Source of the DNA: Nocardia vinacea
GTDB taxonomy: Bacteria; Actinomycetota; Actinomycetes; Mycobacteriales; Mycobacteriaceae
Length of the DNA stretch: 64,000 nt
Reading direction: 5' to 3'
Assembly: GCF_035920345.1 (NCBI RefSeq)
Contig: NZ_CP109149.1
Coordinates: forward strand, 2,170,001-2,234,000
How positions within the stretch are numbered: the first letter of the stretch is position 1; every line of letters starts with the position of its first letter. The position numbers were made by a program, and so were the translations under genes. Of this stretch, positions 10,052 to 18,190 are shown in pieces. The notes beneath the pieces are model-generated. The model worked only from the letters and a program-made list of their open reading frames with translations, was not told where the DNA came from and searched no databases.

Positions 10052-11465
10052 GTCCCCACCCCGTCGGTCGGACTCGGCCGCCGCTACGCATCCGGAACCG
10101 TCGCTCGAAATCGGTGACGAACACCGACAGCGGCACCGAAGAGGTAGAGCGCTCCACGACGCCATCGTCAGCGACATAGAAAACCGCACGGTCCAAAGCC
10201 ATTTCACCGTCCGGTATCGGCGAACGCACCAACCAGCCCACGCTGATGCGATCGGCCCGCAACGTCGACAACGAGTATCCGGTGGTGTCGTAACTCCGCT
10301 GGCGGATGTGATCCCGGACGAGATCGAGCGCATCCGCTTCGCGGATCCCAGTGACGTGATCGGCAACCAGATCCGCGAGCATCAACTGGAATAGTCCACC
10401 GTCGATGTCGACTCCGTCGCCATCGCCGACGACCTGCATCATCGCCCCGCGGGTCACCGCGCCCGCCTGCGCCGCCAACACCAACAGTTCGGTGGCTTGC
10501 GGGCTTTCACCCGACCGGTCGCCCAGCAGGCTGCCGACAACTCCCGCAACCGTCGAGACCGTCCACACCGCAGGCAGCGCCGGTGCGCACTCCGGGATCG
10601 GATCGGATTCGCCCCGATACCATCGGCCAGCCTCCCACCAGTAACAAAACGACAGCAACCCGGTTACCGCACGCGGATTGAGCACCGGGTCCGCCACCCA
10701 ATCCGGCGCTCCCGCAAATAATTTCGGCATTGTGCTACTCCCGTTGTATGCGGCGTCCAAGACCGGCGCATCCCATACGCCGCCCGACAGCACCGCCCGG
10801 TCACCGGGCAGCAGAACCAACGTCGAGCCGCTGCGGCGCGCACTTTCGAAGATGCCCACCGACGGACCGATCCGCGGCCCCCGTCCCGACCCCACTGCCA
10901 CGAAGGCCGCGGCAAGCACCGCCCACCGGGCCCACAACACCGCCAGCTCCGGCAGCTCACCATCCACAGCCACCGCCCGCACACCCGCACGCCGGTCCGC
11001 ACGCATCCCGTCCACGGCAGCTTGCGGCGGCCTCGACTGGCGTTCACCGCGCCCGATATATGCCGCCAACCACACCGGCAACCGACTGCGCGGATAGCGT
11101 TCCACGTCAGCCAGATAGGCATCCGGTGCGAACAACTGCTCACCGGGGAACGGCCCCTGCGCACCTTGATCGGCGACGACTTCGACACTGTCCGCGTCGA
11201 TGTGCACCAGCAAACGCCACCACGGCCCATCTTCCGAACCCGCGGACAGCCGCCGATGCCGACGCACCATCTCCCACACCGCATCCGACACCTGGTACCG
11301 AATCGACTGGTTGCCATCGTCGACCATCAGCAGCGCCGATTCGGCGACCACGGTCATCGCGAACCACGCCTGCAACCGTTGCCACCCGGGCGGGGCAAGC
11401 CCACGCAGCCCATCCGCGATCAGATCAGCCGATACCGCGAGATCTTCACCCCCGGAACTGGTCAC
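10041..11465 (-). CDS. Immunity-like protein of the toxin locus
   Basis: About 474 residues. GTG 11465 is preferred because a GGAG lies 6 nt upstream; ATG 11480 and GTG 11492 are in-frame alternatives. It appears to hold two modules. The first (about 20-160) has GPWWRLLV, an acidic strand, then PFPGEQLF and YPRSRLPVWLAAY, a pattern I associate with actinobacterial immunity proteins. The second (about 280-470) ends in a beta-rich part with VGWLVRSP and VFYVADDGVVE. There is no signal peptide or membrane helix, fitting a cytoplasmic immunity factor. It overlaps the following WXG-like gene by 11 bp. The family assignment rests on pattern recognition; an EspG-like chaperone is a less likely alternative. 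Confidence 0.55.
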   Translation of the reverse strand: MTSSGGEDLAVSADLIADGLRGLAPPGWQRLQAWFAMTVVAESALLMVDDGNQSIRYQVSDAVWEMVRRHRRLSAGSEDGPWWRLLVHIDADSVEVVADQGAQGPFPGEQLFAPDAYLADVERYPRSRLPVWLAAYIGRGERQSRPPQAAVDGMRADRRAGVRAVAVDGELPELAVLWARWAVLAAAFVAVGSGRGPRIGPSVGIFESARRSGSTLVLLPGDRAVLSGGVWDAPVLDAAYNGSSTMPKLFAGAPDWVADPVLNPRAVTGLLSFCYWWEAGRWYRGESDPIPECAPALPAVWTVSTVAGVVGSLLGDRSGESPQATELLVLAAQAGAVTRGAMMQVVGDGDGVDIDGGLFQLMLADLVADHVTGIREADALDLVRDHIRQRSYDTTGYSLSTLRADRISVGWLVRSPIPDGEMALDRAVFYVADDGVVERSTSSVPLSVFVTDFERRFRMRSGGRVRPTGWGREQ

Positions 11466-11522
11466 CGCACACTCCGACATGCTCGGAACCACGCATATGC
11501 CAGGACCTGAGACGCCGACCCG

Positions 11523-11755
11523 TCACCTCGACTGTATGGCGCGGCGGTTCGCCTCGAGGTCCTCGAAGCCGTCCACGCCCGGCTCCGCGCCGGGCACATA
11601 CGTTTGGGCGAAGGTCCTTCCGGGTTCTCGTCGCCCCAGCACTCCGCTTCGTGGGCGAGGTCAGCGTCCGCCATCCGTGCCGCTTCGGCGAGCTGGTGCA
11701 GCTCCAGTCTTAACGTGCGCAACTCATCGGGATCGACCCGCAACGGTAGACCCAC
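11523..11755 (-). pseudogene. Frameshifted WXG100-family gene
   Basis: GTG 11755 follows an excellent ribosome-binding site (AAGGGAG, 5 nt spacing). The first frame reads LRVDPDELRTLRLELHQLAE and then AHEAECWGDENPE, typical of actinobacterial WXG100 export substrates. Just after this the family-like sequence continues one frame over (TFAQTYVPGAEPGVDGFEDL) and stops at 11523. The total of 233 nt is not a multiple of three, so one base is missing. The in-frame read-through gives an Arg/Ser-rich tail and runs into the next gene. It is either a recent pseudogene, a sequencing error, or, less likely, a programmed frameshift. It heads the toxin operon, divergent from the regulator. Confidence 0.65.
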
Positions 11756-11874
11756 ATGATCTCCCTTCGGAACCTCTGCCCGCGCGTGATGCCAGCCAGC
11801 CATGTCAACATGCGTGACGAGGACCCAAGTTCTATTCACATCAGTTGATAATCGTGATTGCAACACGCCCGGCG

Positions 11875-11917
11875 TTGTCTGTCAACGGTCGTCAAGAGAT
11901 AATGGTTCGCAACCATT
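11875..11917 (+). promoter_or_regulatory. Promoter and palindromic operator of regulator copy 1
   Basis: A -35 box TTGTCT (11875-11880), a 17-nt spacer and a -10 box GATAAT (11898-11903) form a good sigma-70-type promoter. A perfect palindrome, AATGGTT-CGC-AACCATT (11901-11917), overlaps the -10 end and the expected start point. This is what an autorepressing helix-turn-helix protein would use. The regulator starts 22 bp downstream. Confidence 0.65.
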
Positions 11918-11939
11918 CCAGTTGACGGGAAGGCGATCG

Positions 11940-12368
11940 GTGGACGAAACAGCCACGACGTTGGCGTCGAGATTGACCCATCTGTTCGACGTGGTGCGTA
12001 GGCCGGACGGTCGCGAGTTCAGCAACGAGGAGGTCGCCACCGCGATCGCTCGCGACCAGGGGGTGAAGTTGTCGGGCTCCTACGTCTGGTACTTGCGTAC
12101 CGGTCAGCGGGACAATCCGACCTTTCGGCACTTGAGCGCGCTGGCTCGATTCTTCGGGGTTCCGCCTGCGTACTTTTTCGATGATGAGACCAGTCGCGAG
12201 GTCGATGCCGAGTTGGGCCTGCTGGCTGCCATGCGGGACGCGGGGGTGCGTGATGTGGCGCTGCGTGCGGCGGGCCTGTCTGCCGAGAGTCTGGCGGCGG
12301 TTACCGACGTGATCAACCGTTTTCGCCGATTGGAGCGACTACCCGGGGGCTCGCCCGGCGACCAGTAA
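11940..12368 (+). CDS. EspR-like XRE-family regulator, intact copy
   Basis: 142 residues from GTG 11940, with GGGAAGG 7 nt upstream. Residues ~1-80 form a helix-turn-helix of the actinobacterial type that recognises ESX loci: LFDVVRRPDG, SNEEVA, then LSGSYVWYLRTGQRDNPT. A short C-terminal dimerisation part follows, with FGVPPAYFF and GLSAESLAAV. It is divergent from the WXG100/toxin operon, so it probably controls that locus and itself through the 11901-11917 palindrome. In copy 2 the same gene is followed by ImmA-like and membrane-protein genes; here those are missing and the TDO operon follows on the other strand. Confidence 0.8.
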   Translation: MDETATTLASRLTHLFDVVRRPDGREFSNEEVATAIARDQGVKLSGSYVWYLRTGQRDNPTFRHLSALARFFGVPPAYFFDDETSREVDAELGLLAAMRDAGVRDVALRAAGLSAESLAAVTDVINRFRRLERLPGGSPGDQ

Positions 12369-12511
12369 CACGCGAAGAACTGCGACCGAGCAAGGACTGC
12401 CATGCGGACCAAGGGCTCGGCACAGTCGTGAAGTGACTGCGTGACTTGCAGTTTCGACCCTGCACTGCATTGCGCTCCTCTATGACCAGATCGTGTCGGT
12501 GGATCGAGGTG

Positions 12512-13768
12512 TCAGACCACAATCGGGTTGTCGGGAGCCGCGTTGCTGACGGGCTCGACGGTGGTGAAAACCGGAGTCGTGCGCGAGGCCGCCAAGTATG
12601 GGGTGCCCTCGGTATATCCAGTGCCACTGGCACCGCCGAGCATGCGCACTGCGAGTCGATAATGAGTGGTGCGCCAGCGGAGCAGAGCGGCCGAGAAGCT
12701 TGCCATCACTTCTGCCAGCCGCTCCAGTTCGGATCCGGCGATGTCGCCCGAGCGGCTCGCACCGGTGTAGGCATCGTCGAGCGTGCATTGCTGACCGGCG
12801 AGAACCCGGCCGCGCACCTCGGGCACCGAGTGGTATGCGGGCGAGTCGACACGCTCGGCGTCCGGACGCCGACACAGCGACTCGACGAGCTTGTAGCTTC
12901 GCGACTGGATCGCGCTGGCTCCCTCGGTAAACTGACGAAACGTCCTGAAGGACTCGACCTGCATCGTGGCAAGCATCGAGAACAGCGGTGCCGCCTCGCA
13001 CAACGCAGTCGTCGAGTTGCTGATGAAGTAGACCGCTCGGCTCACATCGCCGACCGCCAGTGCTGCCACGGCACCGCGCAGATGCATGGCCAGAAGTGTG
13101 AAGGTTGTTTCGAAGGTCTGCAGCACCCGAATAAACAGGTACTCGTCGTGCATGGTGTAGACGGGAAGGATACTCAGCTCCACCACACGCCGCTCCGCGA
13201 AGGACATATCGGCGTGCACGAGTGCGCTGACTTGCTGCGCCCGGTTGACTGGCTCGTCATCGGTCGACTCGCGGTCAAGTGCCAATCGCGCCAGCGCCGG
13301 CTGGATCGCACGCAATCCATGCCGAATCCGCTTGTCGACCACATTACGTGGCGGACGCATCGTCGGCAGCACTGTGGTTCGGCCCTGTATCGCGGCTAGT
13401 TCGAAGGCTAGAACATCCGCGAGAAGTTGCACCGTGCTCCGATCACACCGAGACCGCGCGAAAAGCGCCTGCTCTATCGGGTCATCGATGACGGGTAGCT
13501 CGAGCAGCCGCAGCGCGAGGTAAGTCGGATAATCATGTCGGTTGTCGAGTTTATCCAGCGCACAGTCCAGAAATGCGGCAAGGACTCGTAATGGGGGCCA
13601 AGGACCACCGAGCCGGGGCAGTACCGCGCGGGCCTGGTCGAGCAGTTCCAACGTGTCGGTGGGCACGAAGTGCTTGCCGACACTGTGATACCCGCGTAGG
13701 ACTGCATCGTATGGAAATCGTTCGGCGGTCGGCACACGTAGCCACGACATGAGTTCATCGGTGGACAT
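12512..13768 (-). CDS. Tryptophan 2,3-dioxygenase-like heme protein (divergent)
   Basis: 418 residues from ATG 13768, which has AAAGG 5 nt upstream and overlaps the previous gene by 14 bp. Two TDO-superfamily signatures are visible: HDEYLFIRVLQTFETTF, matching the family's HDE-LF-x-V-H-Q-x-x-EL segment, and near the C-terminus THYRLAVRMLG then SGTGYTEGTPYL, matching the proximal-His segment and GTGG loop. The distal His is Leu here, and EL-W is ET-F. The protein is longer than canonical TDO because of an extra N-terminal helical region. Superfamily members such as MarE and PrnB act on indole substrates in natural-product pathways, so a non-canonical oxidation of a tryptophan derivative is plausible; the substrate is not known. 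Confidence 0.7.
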   Translation of the reverse strand: MSTDELMSWLRVPTAERFPYDAVLRGYHSVGKHFVPTDTLELLDQARAVLPRLGGPWPPLRVLAAFLDCALDKLDNRHDYPTYLALRLLELPVIDDPIEQALFARSRCDRSTVQLLADVLAFELAAIQGRTTVLPTMRPPRNVVDKRIRHGLRAIQPALARLALDRESTDDEPVNRAQQVSALVHADMSFAERRVVELSILPVYTMHDEYLFIRVLQTFETTFTLLAMHLRGAVAALAVGDVSRAVYFISNSTTALCEAAPLFSMLATMQVESFRTFRQFTEGASAIQSRSYKLVESLCRRPDAERVDSPAYHSVPEVRGRVLAGQQCTLDDAYTGASRSGDIAGSELERLAEVMASFSAALLRWRTTHYRLAVRMLGGASGTGYTEGTPYLAASRTTPVFTTVEPVSNAAPDNPIVV

Positions 13769-14921
13769 CAGAACCTTTCTGTCGATGCAAAAATTCAGAA
13801 CGTATTCGGATGTCGCGCAGTGCTGCGCATAGGGCGGTGATGTCCTCGACATTGCTGTAGTAATGAAATGACACCCTTACAACGTCGTGACGGGGGCTGA
13901 CCGCGATGTCATGTCCAGCCAATTGGCGACCGAGTTCGGCGGGGTCGGCGTCGATAATTCCGATATGTGCGCCACGACGCTCCAGCGGGACGGCGCGCAC
14001 ACGCTCACCTTGTGCGCTCAATTGCGCGCGAGCCAGTTCGCCCAGTTGCCACACGTGATTGCGAACAAGTGCGAGATCCAGCTCACCGACAAGCTGCAGC
14101 CCCGCCACGGCGGCATAGCATGCCGGCACGGCCGGTGTACCGGTTTCGAATCGAGTCGCCGATGCCGGGTAATCCAATTGAAAAGAGTTGAAAGCATACG
14201 GGTCGACTCGCCCGAACCAGCCTGTCAAAGTCGGCATGTGGTCGGAATCTTCGGGCGCACGGGCGTAAAGGAAAGCGAGGCCGGGCAAGCCGAGTAAGTA
14301 CTTCGAAGTACCCGCAACGAGGAAATCGCAGCCGAGGCTTCCGACGTCCACGGGATCCACACCAACCGCCTGATAGGCGTCGACGAAGACTTCGGCACCG
14401 GCCGCGTGCGCAGCTTGGACCACTTCGACGACCGGCAGCCGGACGGCGTGCTGATAACTGATCAAAGGCACCGAAACCAAGCGGGTCGTTCGGTCGATGA
14501 ACGCTGTGAAACTATCCAAGGTATGACCGGCGTCTACAACCTCGGCGCCGCACTGCCTCTGGGCACGCCAGACATGGGCAATAGACGGAAATTCGGCTGT
14601 TGTGGTGACGATACGAGGGCGAGTTCGCCAGCTCCGCGTGGCGGCGACCTGGAAAGCGCCGATCGATGCGTTGGGAACTACCGCCACTTGGTCGACCCGC
14701 GCACCGATAAGTGCCGCAAACCTGTGCCGTGCCACACTGATCTGGTTCTCGAATGCCTCCCAACCCGCGCCCGCACGGGTCATCTCTTCCAGCATCCGAG
14801 CCAAGGCACGGTCTAGCTCCACCGAACGAGCCCCAAGGCTGCAAGTAGCCAGATGTACTGCGCGTTGCAACATCGGAAAGTGAGATCGGAATGCCTCAGG
14901 AGACATCGGCGGACTACTCAT
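13755..14921 (-). CDS. Class V aminotransferase-fold PLP enzyme (kynureninase/epimerase-like)
   Basis: 388 residues from ATG 14921, which overlaps the TDO stop by 8 bp and has AGGA 8 nt upstream. The fold is class V PLP: VPNASIG near residue 85, the PLP-binding acid in VFVDAYQAVGVDPVD, and the lysine-bearing LVAGTSKYLLGLPG near 225. It lies directly between two TDO-type genes, so kynurenine or a derivative is the obvious substrate and kynureninase-like cleavage to an anthranilate is one possibility. The sequence looks equally like isopenicillin-N-epimerase or cysteine-desulfurase relatives, so the reaction is open. No formamidase gene is nearby. Confidence 0.7.
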   Translation of the reverse strand: MSSPPMSPEAFRSHFPMLQRAVHLATCSLGARSVELDRALARMLEEMTRAGAGWEAFENQISVARHRFAALIGARVDQVAVVPNASIGAFQVAATRSWRTRPRIVTTTAEFPSIAHVWRAQRQCGAEVVDAGHTLDSFTAFIDRTTRLVSVPLISYQHAVRLPVVEVVQAAHAAGAEVFVDAYQAVGVDPVDVGSLGCDFLVAGTSKYLLGLPGLAFLYARAPEDSDHMPTLTGWFGRVDPYAFNSFQLDYPASATRFETGTPAVPACYAAVAGLQLVGELDLALVRNHVWQLGELARAQLSAQGERVRAVPLERRGAHIGIIDADPAELGRQLAGHDIAVSPRHDVVRVSFHYYSNVEDITALCAALRDIRIRSEFLHRQKGSDVHR

Positions 14922-15648
14922 CTCCGAATTCCTGGGTAGAATCGGCATTCGGCTGCGCCATCGGCCCGGTCTCCGTAAGGAAACTTCTGATTTCCCACAA
15001 TTCGGGAAAAAACCTGTGCGAGATCAGTTTGGTCAGCATTGCGACTGGCGTGCCCTGTGTCCCGGTGGCATGATGTCCGATCAACCGTGCGGTGATCTTG
15101 AAGTGCCGCACCCGCCACAAAGATACCCTTTCGTCCCATTCGATCAGCGCCTCGGCCAGGCGGTGTATTTCGGAGTGCCGCGCGGCCCGATAAACTTCGG
15201 CAAGGTCGATGCCCCGATTCTGTACGAACGTTGTGAACGATTTCCCGATAGTCCTGCTATCCCGCCGCACCGAAAGCCAGCCCGGAGAATCGGATCCCGA
15301 ACCGTGGCCGAGAACGGTACGGATCGTTTGGAAGTCCCAAGGGGACAGATGGCGCATCATCTCCAACTGGTCGGTGATAAGCCCCATTGCCAGAGATGCT
15401 CGGGTCAACAATGCGATTGCGCTGTTCAGATCGGCATTATCGATATCCGCGGCCGCCTTGCGTAACTCGGCGCAGGCCAGCTTGAGCCACAACTCGGTCG
15501 ACTGATGGACGATTTGGAATAGTAACTCGTCACGGTGCACGCGCTCGTCCGAGCGGCGCTGCAGATCTAGCAGTCGATCGGTACGCATGTAACGGGCATA
15601 GTCATTATCGCCCTCGCCACTCAATATCTGCTGGGAGTAATCCTTCAT
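14914..15648 (-). CDS. kynA: Tryptophan 2,3-dioxygenase
   Basis: 244 residues from ATG 15648, with GAGG 7 nt upstream (an upstream in-frame start is less convincing). It has the classic N-terminus DYARYMRTDRLLDLQ, the distal-His motif ELLFQIVHQSTELWLKLACA, MMRHLSPWDFQTIR in the middle, and the proximal heme-ligand region WRVRHFKITARLIG followed by GTQGTPVAML. It should open the indole ring of L-tryptophan to N-formylkynurenine using heme and O2, in the cytosol. First gene of a three-gene operon with a PLP enzyme and a divergent TDO-like protein. The operon sits where copy 1 of the duplicated regulator has lost its downstream partners. Confidence 0.88.
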   Translation of the reverse strand: MKDYSQQILSGEGDNDYARYMRTDRLLDLQRRSDERVHRDELLFQIVHQSTELWLKLACAELRKAAADIDNADLNSAIALLTRASLAMGLITDQLEMMRHLSPWDFQTIRTVLGHGSGSDSPGWLSVRRDSRTIGKSFTTFVQNRGIDLAEVYRAARHSEIHRLAEALIEWDERVSLWRVRHFKITARLIGHHATGTQGTPVAMLTKLISHRFFPELWEIRSFLTETGPMAQPNADSTQEFGDE

Positions 15649-15764
15649 CGCAACACCTCGATGCGAAACACTGTCCCGATGCGTCGCCGACAAGGCTGAT
15701 TTCCACCTGTTATTCTCCAGCCGATCGAGCCTGGCTTGTTGTCACCGGAAATCTGGGTAGCCAT

Positions 15765-16435
15765 ATCGACCCATAACGGTTGACCCACATGATCTCCTTC
15801 GGAACTCCCGTCCGCGCGTGATTCCCAACCGCACGTACCTCGACCGTCACCGGCGATATCGCACTGCGGTCGGTCCCCACCGGCCGCGGTGCCGGGGCTG
15901 TGCAGTATTCGGTGGACGGCCAGGGCCGTGGCCTCCTCGCGCCGGCGTCGAGCAATGTTGCGGTGAACCGAGGCCGCCGACGATCGGCCTCGGGTGTGGC
16001 TCCTGCCCACTGCCGGTTCGCTAGCGACGACATAACGCGTCTGCCAGCATGTCAACCTGTGTGAGTTGGACCCAAATTTGCTTCATATCAGTTGATGACG
16101 CTGATTATTGCCACGGCTGGCATGTCCTGTCAACGGTCGTCCAGGGATAATCTTTCGCAACCATTCCAGTTGACGGGAAGGCGATCGGTGGACGAGGCAG
16201 CCTCAACGTTGGCGTCGAGATCGACCCATCTGTTCGACGTCGTGCGCAGGCCGGACGGTCGCGAGTTCAGCAACGAGGAGGTCGCTACCGCAATCGCCCG
16301 CCACCAGGGAGTGAAGCTGTCGGGCTCGTATGTCGGGTACTCCGACGTGATCAACTGTTTCGAGCGCTGGGAGCGGCTGCCCGGCGGTCCGTCCGGCGAC
16401 CGGTAGCGCGTGGAGGCTGCCATGTGGACTACAGA
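15765..16435. repeat. Duplicated regulator segment, copy 2 (decayed)
   Basis: Matches 11735-12415. It starts with a remnant of the WXG100 5' end, including the ribosome-binding site and GTGGGT start on the minus strand near 15790, which has no continuing gene. A roughly 230-bp stretch not in copy 1 separates this from the promoter-like region. The -35 reads TGTCCT instead of TTGTCT, and the left operator arm is AATCTTT instead of AATGGTT (16149-16165). The regulator gene then follows with an internal deletion. Confidence 0.65.
16188..16406 (+). CDS. Internally deleted EspR-like regulator, copy 2
   Basis: 72 residues from GTG 16188. The first ~46 codons match copy 1 (LFDVVRRPDGREFSNEEVAT, then LSGSYV). 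The next ~70 residues of copy 1 are missing and the frame rejoins exactly at SDVIN, ending with the same ERLPGG tail. The deletion is in frame with short shared sequence (GTAC/TTAC) at the joint. The recognition helix is cut and the dimerisation region is gone, so DNA binding is doubtful. It lies 15 bp before an ImmA-like gene. It may be a relic kept for expression of the downstream genes. Confidence 0.6.
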   Translation: MDEAASTLASRSTHLFDVVRRPDGREFSNEEVATAIARHQGVKLSGSYVGYSDVINCFERWERLPGGPSGDR

Positions 16436-16925
16436 TTTGCGCAAGCGCTGCGAAAGGCGCATCGATGTGCTCGGGCTACCGGTTCGTTTCGGTATCGACG
16501 AGGTGCGCCAGGGTCTGGCGAGACATGTGGGCAGACGGATCGAACTGATCCCGATGGCCTTGCCGCCCGCCAGTCCACTCGGATTGCTGATCACCGACGA
16601 GCACGGACATTCGGTCATCTACGAGGAGTCCGCCAGTCCAATTCACCGCCAGCAGATCATCTTCCACGAATTCGCGCATCTGCTCTTCGGTCACACTGGT
16701 CAGCCGATCGGCGATGATCGACGGCACTGCACGTTCGTGCACATCGCCCAGGAGATCCAAGGACAGGTTCTCGCCAGATCCTGCGGATCGACCGCGCAGG
16801 AGACCGAGGCGGAGATGACGGCGACACTGCTCCTGCGGCGCGCGCACCGCTCGAGCCAGCCGGTCACCGTCGCTGCCGATCCGGCGATCGCCGACATAGT
16901 CCGCCGCTTGGATAATTCACTGTGA
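16422..16925 (+). CDS. ImmA/IrrE-type metalloprotease-like protein
   Basis: 167 residues from ATG 16422. The zinc-binding HEFAHLLFGH near residue 85 is the HExxH signature of ImmA/IrrE family proteins, which often cleave or inactivate a neighbouring XRE regulator. Before it are the usual strands and SPIHRQQIIF. A later ETEAEMTA segment could supply the third zinc ligand. It lies between the shortened regulator and the membrane protein, and its stop overlaps the next start by 4 bp (GTGA). Regulator/ImmA/MAB_1171c-type membrane protein is a recurrent actinobacterial trio. With the partner regulator truncated here, its likely target may be copy 1. Confidence 0.78.
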   Translation: MWTTDLRKRCERRIDVLGLPVRFGIDEVRQGLARHVGRRIELIPMALPPASPLGLLITDEHGHSVIYEESASPIHRQQIIFHEFAHLLFGHTGQPIGDDRRHCTFVHIAQEIQGQVLARSCGSTAQETEAEMTATLLLRRAHRSSQPVTVAADPAIADIVRRLDNSL

Positions 16926-18085
16926 CCCCCGACCCGATTCTCCTGATCTTGCTCACGGCATTCGCTTGCGGCGCCGTCCTGGCCATCAAGGCTCGCGACA
17001 TCATGCGGGACTCGGACAACGGGATGCACCGTGCGAGTGCGCTTTTCGTCGGCGCGATCCTGGCGACCATGATGATCTGGCTCGAATCCGATGCCATCGA
17101 CCAGCACACCCATGTCCGGACACTTGGCATCTTGCTCAGTGACATCGCGGCGATGCTCGCGGTGTGTGCGAGCCAGATATGGTTCGTGTACCTCACGACC
17201 CGGATCGAGATCGCGCGCCGCAGGTCACCGCTGTGCTACGCGGGATTCGCTGTTGTCGTCGTCGCGATCGTCGCACTGTTCGCCGCGTTCCCGCCGACGT
17301 CCGCGAACGATGCCCGGTATCGGTATCTGTTCATCTGCTACGTCGGTGTCAGCGCCGTGGCGGCGGTCGTGTTCGGGTTCCGCTACGGCGCGCTCACCGC
17401 GAAGCCGTGGCTACGCATCGGATTCCGGGTAATCGCATTGGGCGGCATCGCCGTGATCGCGCGCCTGGCCTTCCTCGGCTACGTGCTCGTCGCCGCCGAT
17501 CTCGGCCACCCACCCCGGCCGATATACGCCACCGTAGACGGCCTACTCACCGTGACCGGACTGCTCATCGTCATCACCGGTATGGCTCTGCCCTCGGGAG
17601 GTGAGTTTCTGGAGGCGCTGCTGCACGCTTACCGATGCCACCGAGCTGACCGACAACTCAGCGCGCTGAGCCGGCACCTGACAGCGGCCACCGGCACGAC
17701 GAGCGCTGTGCCCCTGCCCGCCGGTCGCGAATGGAATCCTATGCGGGACGCTGAATTTCGGCTCTGTCGGCGGATCGTCGACATTCGGGACGCGCAACTG
17801 GCGTTGCGCGGGTATGCCGATCCACGGGCGCGGCAACGCGCCGCCGAGCGGTCCGACGCGCTCGGATTGCCGGTCAATGAGCGTGGCCCGATGATCGAGG
17901 CGGCCGTCATCGCCGCCGCGATCCAGGCGAAGCGGGCAGGCATACCGCCTCGGCACAACACGACGATGACCCTGTCCACTGAACATGGTGGCGCTGACAC
18001 GCTGCTCGACGAAGCCAGATGGCTCGGACGTATCAGCCGGGCCCTGCGATCTTCGGAGATCGTACGTCAGAACGCTGAGGTCTAA
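16922..18085 (+). CDS. MAB_1171c-type integral membrane protein
   Basis: 387 residues from GTG 16922, translationally coupled to the ImmA-like gene. The first ~230 residues hold about seven hydrophobic segments (for example LLILLTAFACGAVLAI and AGFAVVVVAIVALFAAF). The C-terminal ~150 residues are soluble, with EFRLCRRIVDIRDAQLALR and a run of Arg/Ala-rich helices. This matches the MAB_1171c family of putative transporters/sensors found next to XRE-ImmA pairs. The function of the family is not established. A short AACCC/GGGTT hairpin follows the stop at 18084-18098. Confidence 0.75.
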   Translation: MTPDPILLILLTAFACGAVLAIKARDIMRDSDNGMHRASALFVGAILATMMIWLESDAIDQHTHVRTLGILLSDIAAMLAVCASQIWFVYLTTRIEIARRRSPLCYAGFAVVVVAIVALFAAFPPTSANDARYRYLFICYVGVSAVAAVVFGFRYGALTAKPWLRIGFRVIALGGIAVIARLAFLGYVLVAADLGHPPRPIYATVDGLLTVTGLLIVITGMALPSGGEFLEALLHAYRCHRADRQLSALSRHLTAATGTTSAVPLPAGREWNPMRDAEFRLCRRIVDIRDAQLALRGYADPRARQRAAERSDALGLPVNERGPMIEAAVIAAAIQAKRAGIPPRHNTTMTLSTEHGGADTLLDEARWLGRISRALRSSEIVRQNAEV

Positions 18086-18190
18086 CCCCATAAGGGTTGG
18101 CTGACACTGTGGCGAACTGCGGTCGATGGGACCACATCTGCAAAGAAGGACCGGTTTCGGAGTCGTCACCTAAAGAAATTGCTGACGGCC

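Larger units (their letters stand above)
11735..12415. repeat. Duplicated regulator segment, copy 1
   Basis: This segment covers the WXG100 start, the intergenic promoter region, the regulator gene and a short stub after it. It matches 15765-16435 closely: the ribosome-binding site, the promoter, the GTG start and the first ~46 codons can be aligned by eye. Copy 1 keeps the full regulator. After its stop the sequence briefly resembles the ImmA-like start of copy 2 (..CTGCCATG) but ends after a few codons. Confidence 0.7.

Noticed and set aside
15645..16055. 136-codon minus-strand frame between TDO and regulator copy 2
   Set aside because: It contains only the first residues of the WXG100 remnant; the rest is Arg-rich and has no ribosome-binding site.
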